11,992 nt of DNA, from the NCBI GenBank assembly GCA_900549375.1, contig URNY01000086.1, forward strand, positions 1 to 11,992. Reading direction: 5' to 3'. Position 1 is the first letter of the stretch, and each line of letters begins with the position of its first letter. This document shows, piece by piece, positions 1 to 5,895 of the stretch. The position numbers and the translations under genes are program-made. Origin of the DNA: an uncultured Bacteroidales bacterium (GTDB lineage Bacteria > Bacteroidota > Bacteroidia > Bacteroidales > Muribaculaceae). The notes below the pieces were generated by a model. That model worked only from the letters and a program-made list of their open reading frames with translations, made no database searches and was not told where the DNA came from.

Positions 1-1539
1 GAACTCTGTGCCTGTAACATGCACGCCTACGAAATCCTGAGGCATCTCAAACTCTGCAGTCTTCCAGCGACGCAGGTCGTCGAGACGGAAGCCTTCGCCA
101 TAGAACTCTACACTGCGTTCGCGACGGATCTCCGTGCGCATGTCCAGACCGTTGGCGGCCACGAAGGCATTGGTGAGCTTGGGCATGTTGGGATTCACGC
201 GGCGGCGTACGAGGTTCAGAGAAATCTCGAGATCTTCGTCGGAGATGGCCTCGTCGCGTTCGAACACAGCCTCGGCATATGCGAGAAGCACCTCTGCATA
301 GCGGATAAGCGGAAGATCGTAGGTTTCCTGGCCTGTTCTCACCTGACGCTCGCAAGCCCATTTCTGACCGAAGTAGCCTGTTCCGCTGCCGGGAGCGAAG
401 TTGTTGAGATATTTGCGGGCATCATCGCCGGATGTGTAGTCGCGGCCGCCGTTGGGATCGTCACCTTTCCAGAATGAATCGCCGGGGCGACACAGAGCGT
501 TCGACATGCGGTTGTCGCGGTTCTGCCATTCGGAAGCCATTGTGTCATAGCCTTTGAAGAGTGGCGAGACATTGATGGGCAGACCGTCGGAGCAGAGGTA
601 GAGGTCGGCTATCTTGTGGGAGACGAGTTGGGCGTTGGCCAGACATTCGGTAGTGATATTGAAACCGATAGTCACATCGTCGTTATAGCGGCGGCTCCAG
701 ATGAATTCCTGATTTCCGCTCTTGGTGATTCCGGCAGGATTACTCTTCACATCCTCGAGGATGAAGAGATACTTATAGGCGTTCGTTCCGAGTTCAGCCG
801 GTTTGAAGAGCGAGAACTGCTTGGAATCAATCACTGCCTTGGCAGCCTTTGCGGCCTGGTCGAGAAGGGCTTTGGCACGCTCGCCGTTGCCGCGTGATTT
901 CTGCCATGTGCCTTCGAAGAGGGCTACGCGGGCCTTGAAGGCGGATGCTGTCTCCGTTCCGACATAACCTGCCTCGACATCTTTCACCGAGGGAAGAAGC
1001 TCAGCAGCTTTGTCAAGGTCGGCGAGAATCAGGTCGGCCACTTCTCCGCGAGGATTGCGCTTTGCATAAAGCTCGGGGCTCGTCACGTCGAGAGTAGAGG
1101 TCACGATGATGGCGTCGCCATAGAGACGCAGAAGCGTGTAATAGGAATATGCGCGGAAGAAATACGCCTCTCCGAGGGGTTTGGCGATATCGGTCTGGTT
1201 GCCGAAACCGGCTGCCTTCTCAATCAGAAGGTTGCAGCGGCGGATATGATCGTATGAACCGGTGTAGTTGCCGTCGGAGTTAGGCACGGTGTTCGTACCG
1301 TTCGAGATAGTGTTCATGGCTCCCTTGTCAACCATGAAGTCGCTGTTCTTGTCGTTGTCCTTGGCAATGGATTGCATGCTGGGAGTCCAGCTGTAGAACA
1401 TGTTTGCGAACGACTGGAAATCCTTTGCGGTCTTCCAGAGATTCGGGTCGGCCATCTGCGCCTGCGGCTCGAGGTCGAGACAGGAAGTCAGCGAAAGAGC
1501 GAGGGCCACGGCCGATAGTGTCTTTATTATCTTGTTCAT
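1..1539 (-). CDS. SusD/RagB-family outer-membrane nutrient-binding lipoprotein (3' partial)
   Basis: SusD-like proteins are surface lipoproteins that cap a SusC transporter and capture a glycan or other nutrient. The frame is open for 513 codons from the ATG at 1539 to the window edge, where the C-terminus is cut off. The start MNKIIKTLSAVALALSLTSC is a lipoprotein signal peptide with lipobox LTSC (Cys20). The acidic stretch after the cysteine (LDLE) resembles the surface-export signal of Bacteroidetes lipoproteins. Family-typical sequence includes 'YDHIRRCNLLIEKA', 'GEAYFFRAYSYYTLLRLYGD' and, near the cut end, 'RRERSVEFYGEGFRLDDLRRW', the conserved C-terminal SusD motif. The start lies 21 bases after the susC stop, so the two are almost surely cotranscribed. 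The ligand cannot be told from sequence. Because susC is frameshifted, this protein may lack a working partner. Confidence 0.96.
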   Translation of the reverse strand, partial: MNKIIKTLSAVALALSLTSCLDLEPQAQMADPNLWKTAKDFQSFANMFYSWTPSMQSIAKDNDKNSDFMVDKGAMNTISNGTNTVPNSDGNYTGSYDHIRRCNLLIEKAAGFGNQTDIAKPLGEAYFFRAYSYYTLLRLYGDAIIVTSTLDVTSPELYAKRNPRGEVADLILADLDKAAELLPSVKDVEAGYVGTETASAFKARVALFEGTWQKSRGNGERAKALLDQAAKAAKAVIDSKQFSLFKPAELGTNAYKYLFILEDVKSNPAGITKSGNQEFIWSRRYNDDVTIGFNITTECLANAQLVSHKIADLYLCSDGLPINVSPLFKGYDTMASEWQNRDNRMSNALCRPGDSFWKGDDPNGGRDYTSGDDARKYLNNFAPGSGTGYFGQKWACERQVRTGQETYDLPLIRYAEVLLAYAEAVFERDEAISDEDLEISLNLVRRRVNPNMPKLTNAFVAANGLDMRTEIRRERSVEFYGEGFRLDDLRRWKTAEFEMPQDFVGVHVTGTEF

Positions 1540-1560
1540 TGCTGTGAATTCGTTTTAAGG

Positions 1561-3645
1561 TTAGAAAGAGAGGTGAACGCCGAACGTTACGTTGCGGAGG
1601 AAAGGATAGCGGTTGGAGTTTGTCACGTTGCGTGATGCCTCGGGATCCCAGCCATCCTTGATGTTGGACGTCTCCCAGAGATCGGTTCCGGTCACATAGA
1701 ATCTCACTTGCGAAAGCACCTTCTGTTTTGCCAGAAGAGCCTGAGGCAATGAATAGCCGACCGTTATGTTTTTCAGACGCAGATAGCTGCCGTCTTCCAC
1801 CGACCATGACGAGCACTGGTAGTTATAGTTGTTGATATCGGATTCATGCGTCAGAGGGGTGTAGTATCCGGAAGGATTCTCCGGGCTCCAGACGTTGCCT
1901 ATGAACTGGTTGGAGAAGTTGCCGTACCATGTGCGGCAGGGGATTCTCCATGCATCGGCGGAGTTGCCCTGCTGACGCCATACGGTGCGGCGTCCTGCGC
2001 CCTGGAACACCACGTCGATGTCAAAGCCGTTCCAGCTTGCGCCGAAGTTGAACGAATACTGGATCTTCGGGTCGTCGGTGCCGAGATATACATAGTCGTT
2101 GGCATCGAGCTTGCCGTCTTTGTTCACATCCTCGAACATGTTGGATCCTACGCGGATCTTGGAAATGTTGCCAACAGTGGTAGTGGCCGCATATCTGTTC
2201 TGATATTTCTCGAGCATCTCTTCATTCTCGATCTTGCCGCAGTAGCGCAGACCCCACACGGAGTTCAGCGGGTATCCCTCGCGGTCGCTGCGAACGCCCG
2301 ACTGGATCGCGCCCGATCCGCCGTTGTCAACAAGTTTGTTGTCGGCATAGGTGAATGTTCCGCCCACATGATAGTCCACTTTGCCGATGCGGTCGCGCCA
2401 TGTCAGGTTGGCATCATAACCCCAGGCCTTGAATTTACCCTTGTTGGCTGTCGGAGCCTTGTCGCCGAGCACACCGGGATAAATCACGTCGATAAGCATG
2501 TTGTTCACCTTCTTCCAGTATGCCTCGAACGTTCCGGACAGGCGTCCCTGGAGGAATCCGAAGTCGAGAGCCACGTTGTAGTTGTGGACGCGCTCCCATG
2601 TTCTGTCGAGGCTGACGAGCTTGCCGTTGGTGTCGATCCAGGAGATCTTGCCGTTGCCGATGATGATGTTCTGGTTAGGCTTGAAGTTGTAGAGCCCTAC
2701 ACCGGAGTATGTGTCGATACCGCTCTGGTTACCCACATTACCGTAGGATGCGCGGAGTTTCAGTTCGCTTAGCCAGTCGCGAGTGCCCTCCATGAAGGAT
2801 TCCTCTGCTATGCGCCATCCTGCCGAAACACCCCAGAAGAATGCCCAGCGGTTCTCGGCCTGGAATTTGGAGCTTCCGTCATAACGTGCCTGGGCCTCGA
2901 GAAGATATTTGGAGCGGAAGTCATAATTCACACGTCCGTAGTAGGAAAGAAGCGATTCCTGCCATTTGTTGGCCTTGATGTTGTGAAGTCCCTGTCCGTT
3001 GATGATCTCGAGAGATGCGTTGATGTCCTCGGCTGTGTTGGTGTTCGACTCATAATCTGTATATGAATACTGCACACCGAGCATGGCCTTGAAGTTATGG
3101 TCCTGGCCGAAGGTCTTCATATAGTCGAGATATGCCTGCACTGTGAAGAGTTCGCGGCGGTCCCACCATTTTTCATAAGAGGTTTTTTCCTCTGTGGGGT
3201 CGGTGAACCATACCTTGTTGCCGGCATAGTTGTAATAATCCACTGCGAGCGATTTCTTGTCGCGGGTGTTGCCGCGGTAGTTGTAGCCGAAAGTGGCGTT
3301 GAGACTAAGGCCGTTGATGATGTCATAGCGGAAAGCCTCGCTCACATTCACGGAAACCGCCTTGTATTTGTTGTCGCCGCCGAGCTCGGCCTCCCAGTTG
3401 GGCGCTTTCCAGTTTCCGCCCCATCCGTAAGGTTTGCCGTCGATTGTCGAGGAGGGGAAGCCCGGCTGCGCCGTGTTGGAGGTCAGACAGGAACCGATAC
3501 GCGTCGGAGCCACCTGATCCTGACGGTTCAGCGCAATCGAGGAGGTAAGCTGGAATTTCTCGTGGAATTTGAATGTGTTGTTCAGACGGATGTTGAAACG
3601 GTTGTTGTGGTTGTTGCCCCATTTCAGGTTGGAATCGTCGTACAT
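1561..3645 (-). CDS. SusC C-terminal fragment: TonB-dependent beta-barrel
   Basis: This is the barrel half of the disrupted SusC, 694 residues from an internal ATG at 3645. The coding match clearly continues upstream in the same frame to about 3714, so that ATG is not a biological start. SusC barrel hallmarks are present: 'RYDGSSKF' followed by 'NRWAFFWGVSAGWRIAEE' (about residues 254-285), 'LKLRASYGNVGNQSG' (about 295-309), a DxNxDGxLDxxD-type loop (EDVNKDGKLDANDY, about 504-518), and a C-terminal 'FGVHLSF' ending in the aromatic residue typical of outer-membrane barrels. Without the upstream half there is no signal peptide, so any product made from here would not be exported. The stop codon is 21 bases ahead of the susD start. 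Confidence 0.85.
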   Translation of the reverse strand: MYDDSNLKWGNNHNNRFNIRLNNTFKFHEKFQLTSSIALNRQDQVAPTRIGSCLTSNTAQPGFPSSTIDGKPYGWGGNWKAPNWEAELGGDNKYKAVSVNVSEAFRYDIINGLSLNATFGYNYRGNTRDKKSLAVDYYNYAGNKVWFTDPTEEKTSYEKWWDRRELFTVQAYLDYMKTFGQDHNFKAMLGVQYSYTDYESNTNTAEDINASLEIINGQGLHNIKANKWQESLLSYYGRVNYDFRSKYLLEAQARYDGSSKFQAENRWAFFWGVSAGWRIAEESFMEGTRDWLSELKLRASYGNVGNQSGIDTYSGVGLYNFKPNQNIIIGNGKISWIDTNGKLVSLDRTWERVHNYNVALDFGFLQGRLSGTFEAYWKKVNNMLIDVIYPGVLGDKAPTANKGKFKAWGYDANLTWRDRIGKVDYHVGGTFTYADNKLVDNGGSGAIQSGVRSDREGYPLNSVWGLRYCGKIENEEMLEKYQNRYAATTTVGNISKIRVGSNMFEDVNKDGKLDANDYVYLGTDDPKIQYSFNFGASWNGFDIDVVFQGAGRRTVWRQQGNSADAWRIPCRTWYGNFSNQFIGNVWSPENPSGYYTPLTHESDINNYNYQCSSWSVEDGSYLRLKNITVGYSLPQALLAKQKVLSQVRFYVTGTDLWETSNIKDGWDPEASRNVTNSNRYPFLRNVTFGVHLSF

Positions 3646-3700
3646 ATAAGCGGCCGATACGCGATAGGTGCTCTTATCGTTGCCTCCCGAAACGGCGAGG

Positions 3701-4750
3701 TCATGGCTCGTCGACCAGGATATCGTTCCAGTCTGTGTCGAAGAAGGTAAGGTCGGCTGTATCGCCGAACATGTTGATCGGGTTCTTCACGTGGTCGAAG
3801 TCCAGATACTGGTCTTTATATTCGATCATCATCTGGCACCAGCGTATACGGTCGTAAGTATCGTCGTAGCCGTCGTTGCGATAAGCCTCGATCTGAGCGT
3901 TGGCCCAGTCCACAAGCCCTGTCGGACTGGGCTGGTTGCCGATGAATTTGCCCGTGAACGAGCCGTTGTAGTCCACGCGCACGCGGTCGGCCGAGCCTTT
4001 CTTGGTGGTGATGAGCACAACGCCGCCGGCTGCCTTCGATCCGTAGATGGAGGCCGCGGCATCCTTCAGAATATTCATGGATTCGATATCCGAGGGGTTG
4101 AGCTGGTTCAGGGCTCCGACACCCTCATATTCCACACCGTCGATGATGACCAGAGGACTTGTGGAGTTTTTCGAAACGGAACCGCGGATCTGCATGTTCC
4201 ATCCCTCCTCACCGGGAGCGGAATTGGAACGGGTCACGATCACACCCGGAACCTGACCTTGCATTGCCTGCACGGGGCTCGAAAGGGTTCCCTTGTCCTC
4301 GAGCTGCTGGCTTCCGACAACGGTGACGGCGCCGGTCATCGTGGCTTTTTTCTGCGTACCGTAGCCGACAACCACAACTTCATCGAGCACGGAGCTGTCT
4401 TCTGCCAGCACGATCTTTAATTCGGTCTGGCCTTTGACGGGCACCTTCACCGTCTTATATCCGATATAGGACACCTGGATTTCCTTGGCGTTGCCCAACT
4501 TCACGGTGAAGTTACCGTCGAGGTCGGTGGATGCGCCGAAACTTGTTCCGGGAACAAGGATTGTGGCGCCTATCAACGGTTCGCCCGTCGTGTCCACCAC
4601 CGTTCCGCGAATTGTACGCTGCTCCGTAGTCTGGGCCTGGGGCGCGGGGGAAGTGCCGGCTTTCGCCATTGCACCGCCGCCTGCCATTATGGCCAGCGCA
4701 ACGAGCAAAGCCTGCGCTCTGCAGGCATCTCGGTTAAATCTGCGTTTCAT
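3701..4750 (-). CDS. SusC N-terminal fragment: signal peptide, carboxypeptidase-like domain, plug
   Basis: This frame encodes 349 residues from ATG 4750. I chose that ATG over an upstream in-frame one at 4828 because it begins a signal peptide (MKRRFNRDACRAQALLVALAIMAGG) and avoids overlapping the sigma gene. Residues about 45-118 form a CarboxypepD_reg-like beta-sandwich (RGTVVDTTGEPLIGATI, DLDGNFTVKL, VSYIGYKTVKV). Residues 123-131 (DEVVVVGYG) are the SusC signature leading into the TonB-dependent plug. The plug contains 'IDGVEY' and 'LNPSDIESMNILKDAAASIYGSKAAGGVVLITTKKG', highly typical of SusC. The product would end just before the beta-barrel, so on its own it cannot form a transporter. 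I see no clear Bacteroidetes promoter in the 68 bases between this gene and the sigma factor. Confidence 0.85.
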   Translation of the reverse strand: MKRRFNRDACRAQALLVALAIMAGGGAMAKAGTSPAPQAQTTEQRTIRGTVVDTTGEPLIGATILVPGTSFGASTDLDGNFTVKLGNAKEIQVSYIGYKTVKVPVKGQTELKIVLAEDSSVLDEVVVVGYGTQKKATMTGAVTVVGSQQLEDKGTLSSPVQAMQGQVPGVIVTRSNSAPGEEGWNMQIRGSVSKNSTSPLVIIDGVEYEGVGALNQLNPSDIESMNILKDAAASIYGSKAAGGVVLITTKKGSADRVRVDYNGSFTGKFIGNQPSPTGLVDWANAQIEAYRNDGYDDTYDRIRWCQMMIEYKDQYLDFDHVKNPINMFGDTADLTFFDTDWNDILVDEP

Positions 4751-4818
4751 ATAAATTAGGTTAGAATAGATTTTAAGTAGCTTTCTTTCCATTAACTCTC
4801 GATTCGCACTGTTATGCG

Positions 4819-5322
4819 TCAGCAACATGCGCGGATATGGCTGCGCATCTCTTTATAGCCGAGCTGGAGATGATTCTCCACCGTGCGGCGCGAGATGTTG
4901 AGATTGTCGGCGATCTCCTGTGCGCTCTCGCCGAAGAAGCGGCGCCGCTCATATATCAGACGGCGTTTGCGTGCCATCCGGGCCAGACATTTGCGCTCTT
5001 CAAGCGCCAGTTCATTGCCGATCACTGTCTCTTCCGTGAGGTTGCCCGACACGGGCTGCATTTCCATCAGATAGCGGTCGGCCTCACTGCGCACGTAATG
5101 ACGACGCCAATAATCATTGACGAGGTTCGACGATATCTTATATATAAGATTGCGGATGGAGGCCCATAAAAGCTCGCTGTCGTAGCAGAGCAGTTTCACA
5201 AATACATCCTGCGTGAGGTCTTCGGCATCGTTGCCGACCCCTACTTTGTATTCCATGAAACGAAGCACGTCGGAATAGTATTCGGCGTAGGCTCTCGAGA
5301 TAATTGAGTTTGAGTCCTTCAT
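4819..5322 (-). CDS. ECF-type RNA polymerase sigma factor
   Basis: This is a sigma-70-family extracytoplasmic-function sigma factor that would direct RNA polymerase to a small set of promoters, probably including the adjacent susC/susD. From ATG 5322 it is 167 residues. Region 2 spans about residues 10-75, with 'DAEDLTQDVFVKLL' (32-45) as the core-binding motif and 'NLVNDYWRR' in the DNA-recognition part. Region 4 spans about 100-163, with the helix-turn-helix 'SAQEIADNLNISRRTVENHL'. An alternative in-frame ATG at 5346 adds eight residues. I prefer 5322 because ECF proteins usually begin about ten residues before the A-Y-x-x-Y-Y segment, and because a small hairpin directly abuts the upstream ATG. 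The gene ends 68 bases before susC. No FecR-like anti-sigma gene follows, unlike many Bacteroidetes ECF/SusCD loci. The protein ends in Cys-Cys. Confidence 0.9.
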   Translation of the reverse strand: MKDSNSIISRAYAEYYSDVLRFMEYKVGVGNDAEDLTQDVFVKLLCYDSELLWASIRNLIYKISSNLVNDYWRRHYVRSEADRYLMEMQPVSGNLTEETVIGNELALEERKCLARMARKRRLIYERRRFFGESAQEIADNLNISRRTVENHLQLGYKEMRSHIRACC

Positions 5323-5348
5323 TTTGTTTCTAAGGCTTGTCGGCATTC

Positions 5349-5374
5349 CGGAAGCGTTTCCGATCTGTTTCCGA
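5349..5374 (-). repeat. Short phased repeats and hairpin in the sigma gene leader
   Basis: On the minus strand TCGGAAAC occurs twice (5367-5374 and 5356-5363) with an 11-base period, about one DNA turn. The second copy pairs with TTCCG just beyond it, giving a 5-bp stem with a 4-base loop (5349-5362). All of this lies between the predicted transcription start and the sigma start codon. It could be a protein-binding site or a small leader hairpin. No function can be assigned from sequence. Confidence 0.45.
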
Positions 5375-5398
5375 AGCGGCCGCGTTGTTAGGTCGATG

Positions 5399-5429
5399 CA
5401 AAATTATGCAACGATTCTGCCCATTCAAA
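5399..5429 (-). promoter_or_regulatory. Bacteroidetes-type promoter of the sigma factor gene
   Basis: Read on the minus strand, TTTG (5426-5429) is followed by a 19-base spacer and then TAATTTTG (5399-5406). This matches the Bacteroidetes housekeeping consensus TTTG-N19-TAnnTTTG exactly. Transcription would begin around 5393, giving a leader of about 70 nt before ATG 5322. It suggests that the sigma gene is read by the primary sigma factor, whereas susC just downstream shows no such element. Confidence 0.75.
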
Positions 5430-5505
5430 ATTTTAGAACCCGCTTTTCATCTCATTCATTTTGTTGATATATCAATTTTGTCAACTTATTGGAGATTAGT
5501 AATAT

Positions 5506-5549
5506 AATTATTTGAGACTCCCGTTTCACACAATTATTTGAGACTCCCG
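5506..5549. repeat. Two 18-bp direct repeats upstream of the sigma-susCD unit
   Basis: The 18-base sequence AATTATTTGAGACTCCCG occurs twice without a mismatch, at 5506-5523 and 5532-5549, separated by 8 bases (26-base period). The pair lies about 80-120 bp upstream of the -33 element of the sigma gene promoter and beyond the typA terminator, in otherwise unassigned DNA. Candidate roles are paired operator sites for an activator or repressor, or the remains of a duplicated or repetitive element. With only two copies and an 8-base spacer it is not a CRISPR array. Confidence 0.8.
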
Positions 5550-5683
5550 GATTTTTTATCATTTCTTAATCAGCCACTAAATATTTCGAAGAATAATGTT
5601 GTGCAACATATTTCCGAAAAGCATGCTCTCGTTGCGTTATCAATGATTTTTCATGAAGTCCGAGTCCCTGTTCCGAAACAAAA

Positions 5684-5713
5684 ACCGGGCGAAATCCTCG
5701 GATTCCGCCCGGT
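5684..5713 (-). terminator. Intrinsic terminator of typA
   Basis: Read on the minus strand, the arms ACCGGGCGGAAT and ATTTCGCCCGGT pair along the full length, with one G-U wobble, around a short loop. They are followed at once by TTTTTGTTT (5676-5684). This is a strong rho-independent terminator in the orientation of typA, whose stop codon is about 180 nt upstream. It isolates typA from the sigma-susCD unit. Confidence 0.85.
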
Positions 5714-5895
5714 CTCTTATCGTTAAGATGACTATTTAAAATTCAGGAGAGCGCTCAAAGAGGGCTTCGCGCCCCCGGAGTTCGACATCTCTTTATAGTG
5801 AAACGCCGAAACTCCGCATAAAGTTCAATAAGCATCCGTCGGTTGCTGTTCATGCAACCGCATCAACGCGTATCATTGCCTTAAGGCATCGTTCC
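5714..5895 (-). other. typA 3' untranslated region with small hairpins
   Basis: This stretch of about 180 nt lies between the typA stop codon and its terminator. It contains a perfect 12-bp palindrome TGCCTTAAGGCA (5877-5888), a 7-bp stem CGGTTGC/GCAACCG with a 7-base loop (5840-5860), and a GC-rich GGGC/GCCC hairpin near 5762-5774. An 18-codon minus-strand frame starts at ATG 5788 and stops at 5732 (MSNSGGAKPSLSALLNFK). It has no good ribosome-binding site, so I do not call it as a gene. The region could be an ordinary 3' UTR, a degenerate small gene or the source of a small RNA. Confidence 0.4.

Larger units (their letters stand above)
1561..4750 (-). pseudogene. SusC/RagA-family TonB-dependent transporter, frameshifted
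   Basis: Two adjacent minus-strand frames together make one SusC-like outer-membrane transporter of about 1060 codons, a normal length for the family. The upstream frame reaches '...DTDWNDIL', continues VDEP and stops at TGA (3701-3703). The downstream frame reads 'STSHDLAVSGGNDKSTYRVSAAYMYDDSNLKW...' from about 3714. SusC proteins normally have one continuous segment here, with about five more residues between the DW-D-L motif and the H-L-V-S-G-G motif. The junction leaves one unpaired base (3715) and too few residues, as expected from a deletion of about 14 bases, although that size is inferred from memory of the family. There is no homopolymer at the junction. Real mutation, mixed-population variant or assembly error cannot be separated here. 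The halves are described in separate entries. Confidence 0.85.
5347..5895. other. Long intergenic region between typA and the sigma factor gene
   Basis: These 549 bases hold no gene I can support. From the typA side they contain about 180 nt of typA 3' region, the typA terminator (5684-5713), an AT-rich stretch with an imperfect palindrome ATGTTG-TG-CAACAT (5596-5609), two 18-bp direct repeats (5506-5549), a perfect 12-bp palindrome TTGATATATCAA (5464-5475), the sigma promoter, and its leader. The 62-codon plus-strand frame at 5538-5726 runs through the terminator and has no recognisable protein character. The AT-rich composition fits a regulatory region for the sigma-susCD unit. Confidence 0.6.

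Noticed and set aside
1846..2772. 308-codon plus-strand open frame
   Set aside because: It is antisense to the SusC barrel coding sequence and has no recognisable domain, so it is a shadow.
4751..4818. Separate housekeeping promoter for susC
   Set aside because: I found no TTTG / TAnnTTTG pair between the sigma stop and the susC start. Expression from the upstream promoter or by the ECF factor itself is more likely.
5506..5549. Possible CRISPR array
   Set aside because: Only two 18-bp copies with an 8-bp spacer and no cas gene nearby.
5684..5713. Bidirectional terminator also serving plus-strand genes
   Set aside because: On the plus strand one pair becomes an A-C mismatch, no T-run follows, and there is no plus-strand gene to terminate.
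5538..5726. 62-codon plus-strand open frame in the intergenic region
   Set aside because: It reads through the typA terminator and an AT-rich stretch, has no ribosome-binding site and no protein-like character.
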